The notes below the pieces were generated by a model. That model was not told the DNA's origin. It saw only the letters and a program-made list of their open reading frames with translations, and ran no database searches. The translations under genes and the position numbers were made by a program. From DATILI01 sp035476635 (GTDB taxonomy: Bacteria; Pseudomonadota; Gammaproteobacteria; Burkholderiales; Burkholderiaceae_C), in assembly GCA_035476635.1 (NCBI GenBank), contig DATILI010000035.1, positions 15,292-79,291 of the forward strand: a stretch of 64,000 bases of DNA, read 5' to 3'. Every line of letters starts with the position of its first letter. Position 1 is the stretch's first letter. Below are positions 25,718 to 33,912 of this stretch, piece by piece.

Positions 25718-25784
25718 GCCCGGGTCGGGCTCTTTCGTCAGCGGGCACCCCGCGTCGGGGCATGCCACCGGGCCACGCATGGCC
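25718..25784 (-). ncRNA. Three-hairpin structured leader upstream of the chemoreceptor gene
   Basis: In transcript order, GGCCA/TGGCC with a 4-base loop (25784-25771), then GGCA-CCCC/GGGG-TGCC with a 5-base loop and a 2-base bulge (25766-25744), then GCCCG/CGGGC with a 3-base loop (25730-25718). They lie about 55-120 bases before the start codon, in a 203-base non-coding gap. I did not recognise a known riboswitch. It may be a regulatory leader, a stabiliser, or part of a transcription terminator from the genes upstream. Confidence 0.45.
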
Positions 25785-25868
25785 TCCACGGAGCGAGATT
25801 CTCTTACATCCCGCCCACGCAAAACCTCGAATGCCGGGAAAGTCCTGATCTCCCGTACCCGGGCTATG

Positions 25869-26045
25869 TCAGGCTATTCGCTCCAGGATCAGCACCGCAA
25901 AAAAGGCAAACGCGGCGATCAGGGTCCATTTGAGCGTGATCAGCCCGAAGCGCTTGAAGCGCGGCTGCCCGGTACCCGCATAGAACGCGAATGACACGGC
26001 CGCAGCCAGCAACAGCAGCAGGATCGCCCAGCGAAAGAGCAGCAT
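25869..26045 (-). CDS. Small membrane protein of 58 residues downstream of lpxC
   Basis: ATG at 26045, stop at 25869. The product begins MLLFRWAILLLLLAAA and contains two hydrophobic segments (about 4-22 and 39-54) around a short polar part (GTGQPRFKRFGL). It starts 6 bases after the lpxC stop, so translational coupling is likely. I do not recognise a named family. Support is the clean frame, high-GC third positions, the two helices and the tight spacing. Whether it aids LpxC or the envelope is not known. Confidence 0.65.
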   Translation of the reverse strand: MLLFRWAILLLLLAAAVSFAFYAGTGQPRFKRFGLITLKWTLIAAFAFFAVLILERIA

Positions 26046-26051
26046 GGCGCC

Positions 26052-26978
26052 CTACCAGGCTGGGGCCAGCTGGGCAAAGCCCTTGGGCGCAAGTGACTCT
26101 TGGTCGAAGGTCACGACCTCATAGGCGTCCGGTCGCGCCAGCAGCGCGCGCAGCAGCTTGTTGTTCAACGCATGGCCCGAGCGGAACGCGGTGTAGGAGG
26201 CCAGCAAGGGCTTGCCGATCAGGTACAGGTCGCCCATGGCGTCCAGGATCTTGTGCTTGACGAATTCATCGTCATAGCGCAGGCCATCGCTGTTGAGTAC
26301 CTTGTAGTCGTCCATCACGATGGCGTTGTCCAGGCCGCCGCCCAGGGCCAGGCCCTTGGCACGCATCATCTCCACATCCTTGGTGAAGCCAAAGGTGCGC
26401 GCACGCGCGATGTCGCGGCTGTAGTTGCCGCGGCTCATGTCGAACTCCACGCGCTGGCCGGTCGAATCGACGGCCGGGTGGTCGAAGTCGATTTCGAAGC
26501 TGAGCTTGTAGCCGTGATAAGGCTCCACGCGGGCCCACTTGAGGTTGGCGCCCTCGCCTTCACGCACCTCGATCGGCTGCATCACCCGGATGAAGCGCTT
26601 GGGTGCCTTTTGCTGCACCACGCCGGCGCTTTGCAGCAGGAAGACGAACGAGGCGGCCGAGCCGTCAAGAATGGGCACCTCTTCGGCGGTGATGTCCACG
26701 TAGAGGTTGTCGATACCCAGGCCGGCACAGGCCGACATCAGATGCTCCACCGTATGCACCTTGGCGCCGCCGCTGGAGATGGTGGAGGCCAGGCGCGTAT
26801 CGGTCACGGCCATCGCGGAAATCGGGATGTCCACCGGCTCGGGCAGATCGACGCGGCGAAACACGATACCGGTGTCCGGTTGTGCGGGCCGCAAGGTCAG
26901 CTCCACGCGCTGGCCGCTGTGCAGGCCGACGCCGACCGCGCTGGTCAGGGATTTGAGAGTTCGTTGCTGCAGCATCAT
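26052..26978 (-). CDS. lpxC: UDP-3-O-acyl-N-acetylglucosamine deacetylase LpxC
   Basis: A 308-residue zinc enzyme that catalyses the committed step of lipid A synthesis in the cytoplasm. It starts MMLQQRTLKSLTSAVGVGLHSG. The zinc-ligand regions HTVEHLMSA and HKILDAMGD and the catalytic His in FRSGHALNN are present. The length is standard. It closes the dcw cluster, as in many proteobacteria, but is separated from ftsZ by an alpha/beta hydrolase gene. No clear ribosome binding site precedes the tandem ATG codons. Confidence 0.96.
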   Translation of the reverse strand: MMLQQRTLKSLTSAVGVGLHSGQRVELTLRPAQPDTGIVFRRVDLPEPVDIPISAMAVTDTRLASTISSGGAKVHTVEHLMSACAGLGIDNLYVDITAEEVPILDGSAASFVFLLQSAGVVQQKAPKRFIRVMQPIEVREGEGANLKWARVEPYHGYKLSFEIDFDHPAVDSTGQRVEFDMSRGNYSRDIARARTFGFTKDVEMMRAKGLALGGGLDNAIVMDDYKVLNSDGLRYDDEFVKHKILDAMGDLYLIGKPLLASYTAFRSGHALNNKLLRALLARPDAYEVVTFDQESLAPKGFAQLAPAW

Positions 26979-27044
26979 GCGATTTTACTTTTGGAAGAGG
27001 CACAAGCGTTGTTCGCGCGGGCTATGACCTTGATAGGGACGGCG

Positions 27045-28028
27045 TCACAGGTGCTTCTTGAAAAAGCCCATCCAATGCGGCACGGCAATGAAACGGTCTT
27101 TCCAGTAGCCGGTGTGGTAGCCCTTGCTCACGCATTTGGCCATCATGGCGTTGGCATCTTCCCCGGGCGCTTGCATGCCGCTGTTCAATTCGGTGGTGCC
27201 GTTCTCGTCGATCAGCACGTCGCAGTTGGCATAGTGCGGGCCAAAACTGCGCTGCCGTTTGTAAGGTGCATCGAAGCTGTGGCCCTCGCCGGGGATCACC
27301 ACGATGGCCGCATTGCCGCCGCGGCCGTTCATCCAGCCGACGTGCCGCTCGCAGTAGCGGCTGGGCGTCTCGTTGTCCACCTCGCCGGTGATGAAGAGGA
27401 ATGGCGTGCCTGCGTAGGCGTCGCGCTTGGCATTGCGATAGCCGCAATAGCCGTACATGCCGACCACCGCGTCCAGCGGCTTGAGCTGGACCTCATTGGC
27501 GTACAGGCGCCGCGCATTGCGCTCGATCAGCGCCAAGGCGAACTTCTGCTGCATCATCACCGCGGCACCGCCGCCCTGTGACTCGCCAATGCTGCCGACC
27601 TTCTCGAATCCGCGCGCGCGCAGCCAGGCGGCCGCGGTCAGGCTGTCGGAAGCCATGTTGAATTCGTTGCCGCCTTTGCGCGAAGCCGCTGCGTAGTCGT
27701 TGTGCGTCACGTCAATGCCGCGCGGGGCCCAGTGGTCGATCACCAGGGCGGCGAAGCCTTCTTTTTGCAGACTGTCCACATAGTCGTACATGCGGCTGTC
27801 GATGCCTTGCGAGCCATGCGAAATCAGCACGGCCTTGCTCTGGCCGGGCTTGGAAAACAGAAATCCCTGGGCGTCCAGCTTGTTGCAGATGAAGGGCACG
27901 CCGAAACAGGCAACGCTTTGCCAACTCACCCTTTCGGCCTGCGCAGGGCCGGCCGTCTGGGCCTGCGCGAGGCTGGCGAGCAACAGGGCTGCCAGGCTGG
28001 CGACTGCGAGAAACGCGGTTTTTCCCAT
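27045..28028 (-). CDS. Secreted alpha/beta hydrolase (dienelactone hydrolase-like)
   Basis: A 327-residue protein with a Sec signal peptide (MGKTAFLAVASLAALLLASLAQA). The mature part has the nucleophile motif GESQGGGA with Ser near residue 145, an acid candidate in FITGEVDNET, and His in GEGHSFD. The overall pattern resembles dienelactone-hydrolase-type enzymes. Several cysteines in the mature part could form periplasmic disulfides. The substrate is unknown. It lies between ftsZ and lpxC, where many relatives have nothing or another gene, so it looks like a later arrival in the cluster. Confidence 0.82.
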   Translation of the reverse strand: MGKTAFLAVASLAALLLASLAQAQTAGPAQAERVSWQSVACFGVPFICNKLDAQGFLFSKPGQSKAVLISHGSQGIDSRMYDYVDSLQKEGFAALVIDHWAPRGIDVTHNDYAAASRKGGNEFNMASDSLTAAAWLRARGFEKVGSIGESQGGGAAVMMQQKFALALIERNARRLYANEVQLKPLDAVVGMYGYCGYRNAKRDAYAGTPFLFITGEVDNETPSRYCERHVGWMNGRGGNAAIVVIPGEGHSFDAPYKRQRSFGPHYANCDVLIDENGTTELNSGMQAPGEDANAMMAKCVSKGYHTGYWKDRFIAVPHWMGFFKKHL

Positions 28029-28105
28029 GCGAGGAACCTCGATCCAAGAAAGAAAAAGAGGTGGGCACGACCCGCGCCCACCCCGAACACCCCCTTGGAG
28101 AACGC

Positions 28106-29326
28106 CTAATCTGCCTGCTTGCGCAGGAAGGCGGGGATTTCGAAATCGTCCATGCCGCCGGAGGCCAGCGCGTCCACCTTGGCCGCGGCCTGGGTCCGGT
28201 TGGTGCGCCAGACGCTGGGCACGGCCATGCCGCCGTAGTCGGGCTGCGAAGCCTGGCCCGGCGTGCCGGGTGCGCCCACCACCGTGTTGATGGTCGGCAC
28301 ATTGAACGGCACGTTGTCGGTGCCGGTGCGCAGCACCTGCAGCGGTGGCGCGGTGCGGCGCATGCCCTGACGCGAAAGGCCGGTGGCCACCACGGTCACG
28401 CGGATGTCTTCGCCCAGCTGGTCGTCGTAGGCCGTGCCGTAGATCACGTGCGCATCGGGCGAGGCATAGGCGCGGATGGTATTCATCGCGAGCTTGGATT
28501 CGGAGAGCTTGAGCGAGCCCTTGGCCGCGGTGATCAGCACCAGCACGCCCTTGGCGCCCGAAAGGTCGATGCCTTCGAGCAGCGGGCAGGCCACGGCCTG
28601 CTCGGCGGCGATGCGCGCGCGGTCCGGGCCGCTGGCCACGGCCGTGCCCATCATGGCCTTGCCGGGCTCGCCCATCACCGTGCGCACGTCTTCGAAGTCG
28701 ACGTTCACATGGCCGGGCACATTGATGATCTCGGCAATGCCACCGACCGCGTTCTTCAGCACGTCGTTGGCGTGGGCAAAGGCTTCGTCCTGCGTGATGT
28801 CGTCACCCAGCACTTCGAGCAGCTTCTCGTTCAACACCACGATCAGCGAATCGACGTTGGCTTCCAGCTCGGTCAGGCCCTGGTCGGCATTGGTCATGCG
28901 CCGGCCGCCTTCCCAATCGAAGGGCTTGGTCACCACGCCGACCGTGAGGATGCCCATTTCCTTGGCGATGCGCGCAATCACGGGGGCCGCGCCGGTGCCG
29001 GTGCCGCCGCCCATGCCGGCGGTGATGAACAGCATGTGCGCGCCGTCGATGGCGGTGCGGATGTCGTCCTCCGCCACCTGCGCCGCGTCACGGCCCTTGT
29101 CGGGCTTGCTGCCGGCACCCAGCCCGCTGCTGCCGAGCTGGATGGTGCGGTGCGCCGCGCTGCGGCTCAAGGCCTGCGCGTCCGTGTTCGCGCAGATGAA
29201 TTCCACACCTTGCACCGCGCAATCGATCATGTGCTCCACGGCGTTGCCGCCGCCGCCGCCCACGCCGATGACCTTGATCTGTGTGCCCAGGTTGAATTCC
29301 TCGACTTCAATCATTTCGATGCTCAT
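28106..29326 (-). CDS. ftsZ: Cell division GTPase FtsZ
   Basis: A 406-residue tubulin homologue that forms the Z ring. It has the GGGGGNAV loop near residue 20, the GTP signature GGGTGTGAAPVIA, and a C-terminal peptide DDFEIPAFLRKQ that binds FtsA and ZipA. The linker between core and tail is about 70 residues. The start follows AAGGAGTT, a strong ribosome binding site. ftsA lies 148 bases upstream; that gap is GC-rich with imperfect inverted repeats and no gene. Confidence 0.98.
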   Translation of the reverse strand: MSIEMIEVEEFNLGTQIKVIGVGGGGGNAVEHMIDCAVQGVEFICANTDAQALSRSAAHRTIQLGSSGLGAGSKPDKGRDAAQVAEDDIRTAIDGAHMLFITAGMGGGTGTGAAPVIARIAKEMGILTVGVVTKPFDWEGGRRMTNADQGLTELEANVDSLIVVLNEKLLEVLGDDITQDEAFAHANDVLKNAVGGIAEIINVPGHVNVDFEDVRTVMGEPGKAMMGTAVASGPDRARIAAEQAVACPLLEGIDLSGAKGVLVLITAAKGSLKLSESKLAMNTIRAYASPDAHVIYGTAYDDQLGEDIRVTVVATGLSRQGMRRTAPPLQVLRTGTDNVPFNVPTINTVVGAPGTPGQASQPDYGGMAVPSVWRTNRTQAAAKVDALASGGMDDFEIPAFLRKQAD

Positions 29327-29474
29327 GTTCTAACTCCTTGATTCCTAAAACTTGCAGTTGCCAAAAATTGTCTTGTTATGTCCATGGTGCGCGCAGCGCT
29401 TCACGAGGGCGGGTCCGTGCACCGCCATCGCCAGTGGGGGCTCCCTCGGGCCCAGGCTGCGTAGTGGGCTTTCA

Positions 29475-30704
29475 TCAGAAATTTCCCACAAACCAATCTT
29501 TGACGCGCCCCATGGCGGTCTTCATCGAACCGTTTTTCTGCGCCACCTTGAAGCCGCGCAAGCGTGCGACGCGGGCTTCTTCCAGCAGGCCCATGACGGT
29601 GGCCGCGCGCGGCTGCGCCACCATGTCCGCCAGAGCGCTCGAATACTTCGGTATGCCGCGGCGCACAGGTTTCAAGAAAATGTCTTCACCGAGCTCGACC
29701 ATGCCGGGCATGACCACGCTGCCGCCGGTGAGCACAATGCCCGAGGACAGCACCTCCTCGTAACCGGACTCGCGGATCACCTGCTGCACCAGCGAGAAGA
29801 TCTCCTCGATGCGCGGCTCGATCACGCCGGCCAGCGCCTGCTTGCTCAGCATGCGCGGGCCGCGGTCGCCCAGGCCCGGCACCTCGACCTGCTGCTCCGG
29901 ATCCGCCAATAGTTGCTTGGCGTAGCCGCTTTCCACCTTGATGTCCTCGGCGTCCTTGGTCGGCGTGCGCAGGGCCATGGCGATGTCGCTGGTGATCAGA
30001 TCGCCGGCGATCGGGATCACGGCCGTATGGCGGATCGCGCCGTTGGTGAAGATCGCCACGTCGGTCGTGCCGGCGCCGATGTCCACCAGCGCCACGCCAA
30101 GCTCGCGCTCGTCTTCGGTCAGCACCGCCTGGCTGGACGCCAGCGGATTGAGCATCAGCTGCTCGACTTCCAGGCCGCAGCGGCGCACGCACTTGATGAT
30201 GTTCTCGGCCGCGCTCTGCGCACCGGTGACGATATGCACCTTGGCCTCCAGGCGGATGCCGCTCATGCCGATCGGCTCCTTCACATCCTGCCCGTCGATC
30301 ACGAATTCCTGCGGCTCCACCAAAAGCAGTCGCTGGTCGGTGGAGATGTTGATGGCGCGGGCAGTCTCGACCACGCGCGCAACATCGGCCGGCGTGACTT
30401 CGCGGTCTTTCACCGCCACCATGCCGCTGGAATTGATGCCGCGAATGTGGCTGCCGGTGATGCCGGTGTACACGCGCGTGATCTTGCAGTCGGCCATCAG
30501 CTCGGCCTCTTTCAAGGCCTGCTGGATGCTTTGCACGGTGGCATCGATGTTCACGACCACGCCGCGCTTCAAGCCGTTGCTTGGCGCCACGCCCAGGCCG
30601 GCGAGCTTGAGCTCGCCATTGGGCAACACCTCGGCCACCACCGCCATCACCTTGGCGGTCCCGATGTCCAGCCCCACTACCAGGTCCTTGTACTCTTTTG
30701 CCAT
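29475..30704 (-). CDS. ftsA: Cell division protein FtsA
   Basis: A 409-residue actin-like ATPase that tethers FtsZ to the membrane. It starts MAKEYKDLVVGLDIGTAKV, with the phosphate 1 loop at DIGTAK. Phosphate 2 is at ALVDIGAGTTDVAIF and the adenosine motif at GIVLTGGSVVMPGM. The C-terminal amphipathic membrane-targeting helix is plausible in GRVKDWFVGNF. The length matches the family. It sits 60 bases after ftsQ in the usual ftsQ-ftsA-ftsZ order. Confidence 0.97.
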   Translation of the reverse strand: MAKEYKDLVVGLDIGTAKVMAVVAEVLPNGELKLAGLGVAPSNGLKRGVVVNIDATVQSIQQALKEAELMADCKITRVYTGITGSHIRGINSSGMVAVKDREVTPADVARVVETARAINISTDQRLLLVEPQEFVIDGQDVKEPIGMSGIRLEAKVHIVTGAQSAAENIIKCVRRCGLEVEQLMLNPLASSQAVLTEDERELGVALVDIGAGTTDVAIFTNGAIRHTAVIPIAGDLITSDIAMALRTPTKDAEDIKVESGYAKQLLADPEQQVEVPGLGDRGPRMLSKQALAGVIEPRIEEIFSLVQQVIRESGYEEVLSSGIVLTGGSVVMPGMVELGEDIFLKPVRRGIPKYSSALADMVAQPRAATVMGLLEEARVARLRGFKVAQKNGSMKTAMGRVKDWFVGNF

Positions 30705-30764
30705 ATATCAGCCTGTTCCATGCACCTAGGTCTAAGAATTTCCACTGCTCGACTACTTACCCAA

Positions 30765-31547
30765 CTACTTCTTCGGCTGCGCTGTCAAGGTTGTCACGCC
30801 GCGCAGGCGCAGCGCGTAACCCTCGCCGTAGCGCAAGTCCGCCGTTTCCACCGCATCGGCAGAGCGCCCGTGCCGCGCAGCAATCTGCGTCAACGTGTGC
30901 ACAAAACGCTCCGTGCGCGCCGACAGCTCCTGAACCGTCCCGCTTCCCAATTCGATGACCGCGCCGGCATCGGTGCGCGCGCGCCAGCCGCCCCGGCTGG
31001 TCAGCTCCAGCTGGTCCAGGCTCGTGTCCAGCGGCACGAACAAGGGCGCCAGCGCGCGGTACATGGCCAGCACCTGCGCGGCCTGGCCTTGCGGTCCGGC
31101 CAGGCGCGGCAGGTCGTCCAGCTCGACCTCGCCGATGTTGGCTTCAAACACTTCGCCCAGCGTGCTGATCAGCCGCGAATCGCCCTCGCTACCCCAGAAC
31201 GCGGCCACCTGGTGCTCCTGCAGCACGACCTTCAGCCGGTTGGGAAACTCGCGCCGCACCAGTGCCCGGCGAACCCAGGGCACGGCCTCGAAGGCGTTGC
31301 GCGTCTTGCCCAGGTCCACCGTGAAGAAATTGCCGTCCAGCTTGGGCGCGACATTGGCCCTGAGCGTGACGACGTTGTTGTGCACCAGGTCGCCCTGCAC
31401 GCTGATGCCGCCGATGGCAAACAGCGGATGGCGCACAGCCCACCACAGCAATGCCGCCAACGCCACGACGATCACGCCCGTGAACAAGACCGAAGCGGTC
31501 AGGTTCATGAGCTTGACGTCCATGGGCGCGGGCAGCGCGGCGTTCAT
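30765..31547 (-). CDS. ftsQ: Cell division protein FtsQ
   Basis: A 260-residue bitopic protein of the divisome that links FtsL/FtsB to other partners. There is a short cytoplasmic tail, one membrane helix (TASVLFTGVIVVALAALLWW) and then the POTRA domain starting at FAIGGISVQGDLVHNN. The beta domain carries WVRRALVRREFPNRLKVVLQEH, a conserved FtsQ stretch. The start at 31547 overlaps the ddl stop as ATGA; a longer frame exists but conflicts with this overlap. Confidence 0.95.
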   Translation of the reverse strand: MNAALPAPMDVKLMNLTASVLFTGVIVVALAALLWWAVRHPLFAIGGISVQGDLVHNNVVTLRANVAPKLDGNFFTVDLGKTRNAFEAVPWVRRALVRREFPNRLKVVLQEHQVAAFWGSEGDSRLISTLGEVFEANIGEVELDDLPRLAGPQGQAAQVLAMYRALAPLFVPLDTSLDQLELTSRGGWRARTDAGAVIELGSGTVQELSARTERFVHTLTQIAARHGRSADAVETADLRYGEGYALRLRGVTTLTAQPKK

Positions 31548-32500
31548 GCTTGGTGCTCCAGCGCCGCATCGGCGAGCAACTGCACGCACAGGTCTTCATA
31601 GCTGATGCCGGCGGCGCGCGCCGACATCGGGACCAGCGAATGGCCCGTCATGCCGGGCGAGGTGTTGATCTCCAGCAGATAAGGTTTGCGCGTAGCCGCA
31701 TCGATCATCACGTCGAGCCGGCCCCAGCCACGGCAACCGAGCACGCGGTAGGCCTTGAGAACGATCTCCTGGATCGCGGCTTCCTCGCCCTCGGGCAGGC
31801 CGCAGGGCACGAGGTACTTGGTGTCGTCGGTGAAATACTTGTTCTGGTAGTCGTAGTTGCCCGCGGGCGCGACGATGCGGATCACCGGCAGTGCACGCGC
31901 GTTCGCGCCCGTGCCAAGCACCGGGCAAGTGACTTCGTCGCCGCTGATGAACTGCTCGCACAATACATCGGCGTCGAGTTGCGCCGCCTGCTCCACGGCT
32001 GCCGCCATTTCGGAATAGCCGGCCACCTTGGCGACGCCAATGGAAGAACCCTCGCGCGCGGGCTTGACGATCAGCGGCAGCCCCAGGTCATCGGGCACGG
32101 CGACGACCTGCTCGCGGCCATATGCGCCACGGTGCAGCAGCACATATTTCGGCGTTGGCAGGCCCTCGGCAAGCCAGACGCGCTTGGTCATGACCTTGTC
32201 GATCGCAATGCTCGATGCCATCACACCCGAGCCGGTGTAGGGAATACCCAGCAGTTCGAGCGCGCCCTGCACCGTGCCGTCTTCACCGAAGCGGCCGTGC
32301 AAGGCGATGAAGCAGCGCGCAAAGCCTTCGGCTTTCAACTCGGACAAGTCGCGCTCTGCCGGATCGAAAGCGTGCGCGTCGATGCCACGCGATTGCAAAG
32401 CCTTGAGCACGCCGTCGCCGGACATGAGCGAGACCTCGCGCTCGGCCGACCGGCCGCCCATCAGCACGGCGACTTTTCCGAAGTCCGGTTTTACATTCAT
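31544..32500 (-). CDS. ddl: D-alanine--D-alanine ligase
   Basis: A 318-residue ATP-grasp enzyme that makes the D-Ala-D-Ala end of the cell wall peptide. It has GKVAVLMGGRSAEREVSLMSG at the N-terminus, HGRFGEDGTVQG, and the C-terminal magnesium loop LLEINTSPGMTGHSL. The start at 32500 (MNVKPDFGK) overlaps the murC stop as ATGA and follows GGGGGCG; a longer frame within murC is rejected. It is the DdlB form found in dcw clusters. Confidence 0.97.
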   Translation of the reverse strand: MNVKPDFGKVAVLMGGRSAEREVSLMSGDGVLKALQSRGIDAHAFDPAERDLSELKAEGFARCFIALHGRFGEDGTVQGALELLGIPYTGSGVMASSIAIDKVMTKRVWLAEGLPTPKYVLLHRGAYGREQVVAVPDDLGLPLIVKPAREGSSIGVAKVAGYSEMAAAVEQAAQLDADVLCEQFISGDEVTCPVLGTGANARALPVIRIVAPAGNYDYQNKYFTDDTKYLVPCGLPEGEEAAIQEIVLKAYRVLGCRGWGRLDVMIDAATRKPYLLEINTSPGMTGHSLVPMSARAAGISYEDLCVQLLADAALEHQA

Positions 32501-33912
32501 GACTTCGCCCCCAGTTCCACCACCTTGGCGGGCACGGCGCCGATGGAGCCCGCGCCCATGCACATCACCACGTCGCCATCGCGGGCGTTGTCCAGGATGG
32601 CCTGCGGCATGGCGGCAATGTCGTCGATGAATACCGGTTCGAGTTTGCCCGCCACGCGCAAGGCACGCGCCAGCGAGCGGCCATCGGCCGCGACGATGGG
32701 CGCCTCGCCGGCCGCATACACCTCGGCCAGCAGCACCGCGTCAGCACCATTGCCGATGACCTTGACAAAATCCTCGAAGCAGTCGCGCGTGCGCGTGTAG
32801 CGGTGTGGCTGGAACGCCAGTACCAGGCGGCGGCCCGGAAAGGCGCCGCGTGCAGCGGCCAGCGTGGCCGCCATTTCCACCGGATGGTGGCCGTAGTCGT
32901 CGATGACTTCAAACTTGCCGCCCCCGTTCTCGGGCCTGGCCGGCACCTCGCCATAGTGCTGGAAGCGCCGGCCCACGCCCTTGAAACCGGCCAGGCCTTT
33001 TTGCACGGCCGCATCAGGGATGTTCAGCTCCACCGCCACCGCGATGGCCGACAGGGCGTTGAGCACATTGTGTTCGCCGGCGAGGTTCAGCACGATGTCC
33101 AGGTCCGGCAGGGTCACGCCGTTGCGCCGCTGCGCGGTGAAATGCATTTGCCCGCCGACGGCGCGCACGTTCACGGCGCGCACCTGGGCATCTTCGCCGA
33201 AGCCGTAGCTGGTGATGGGGCAGGAAACCTGGGGCACGATCTCGCGCACCGCCGGGTCATCCGTGCACAGGATCGCCGTGCCGTAGAACGGCATGCGGTG
33301 CAGGAAGTCGACGAAAGCCGCCTTCAGCCGGCTGAAGTCATGGCCATAGGTCTCCATGTGGTCGGCATCGATGTTGGTCACCACCGCCATCACCGGCAGC
33401 AAATTGAGGAACGAGGCATCGGACTCGTCGGCCTCGACCACGATGTAGTCGCCGCTGCCGAGCTTGGCATTGGCGCCCGCGCTGTTCAGGCGCCCGCCGA
33501 TCACGAAGGTCGGGTCCAGCCCGGCCTCGGCCAGCACGCTGGCCACCAGGCTGGTGGTGGTGGTCTTGCCGTGCGTACCGGCAATGGCGATGCCCTGCTT
33601 CAGGCGCATCAGCTCGGTCAGCATCAACGCGCGCGGCACGACAGGGATTTTCTTCTCGCGCGCGACGATGACTTCGGGGTTGTCCGCCTGCACGGCCGTT
33701 GAGGTGACGACCGCATCGGCCCCCGCGACGTTGGCGGTGGCGTGGCCCACGTAGGTCGTCACGCCCAGGCCCGCAAGCCGTCGCAAGGTCGCGCTGTCAG
33801 ACAGGTCGGAGCCCGAAATCACGTAGCCGAGATTGAGCAGCACCTCGGCGATGCCGGACATGCCGGAACCGCCCACGCCGACAAAATGTATATGTTTAAT
33901 GGCGTGTTTCAT
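32497..33912 (-). CDS. murC: UDP-N-acetylmuramate--L-alanine ligase MurC
   Basis: A 471-residue cytoplasmic ligase that adds L-Ala, the first amino acid, to UDP-MurNAc. It has the N-terminal nucleotide loop HFVGVGGSGMSGIAEVL, the ATP loop GTHGKTTTTSLVA near residue 115, and DYGHHPVEMAATLAAAR near residue 340. The length is standard. The ATG at 33912 overlaps the murG stop by 4 bases and has GAGGAG upstream. Confidence 0.98.
   Translation of the reverse strand: MKHAIKHIHFVGVGGSGMSGIAEVLLNLGYVISGSDLSDSATLRRLAGLGVTTYVGHATANVAGADAVVTSTAVQADNPEVIVAREKKIPVVPRALMLTELMRLKQGIAIAGTHGKTTTTSLVASVLAEAGLDPTFVIGGRLNSAGANAKLGSGDYIVVEADESDASFLNLLPVMAVVTNIDADHMETYGHDFSRLKAAFVDFLHRMPFYGTAILCTDDPAVREIVPQVSCPITSYGFGEDAQVRAVNVRAVGGQMHFTAQRRNGVTLPDLDIVLNLAGEHNVLNALSAIAVAVELNIPDAAVQKGLAGFKGVGRRFQHYGEVPARPENGGGKFEVIDDYGHHPVEMAATLAAARGAFPGRRLVLAFQPHRYTRTRDCFEDFVKVIGNGADAVLLAEVYAAGEAPIVAADGRSLARALRVAGKLEPVFIDDIAAMPQAILDNARDGDVVMCMGAGSIGAVPAKVVELGAKS

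Noticed and set aside
25700..25994. Small plus-strand protein in the leader region of the chemoreceptor
   Set aside because: It is antisense to the hairpins and to the small gene after lpxC, and shows no protein-like composition.
29380..29470. GC-rich inverted-repeat stretch between ftsZ and ftsA as a fourth copy of the palindromic element
   Set aside because: It shares GC hairpin character (GGGCTCCCTCGGGCCC) but not the ordered motifs seen in the other three copies, so I did not count it as the same family.
30765..31605. Longer FtsQ and Ddl frames reaching into upstream genes
   Set aside because: The 4-base ATGA overlaps and ribosome binding sites support the shorter starts at 31547 and 32500.
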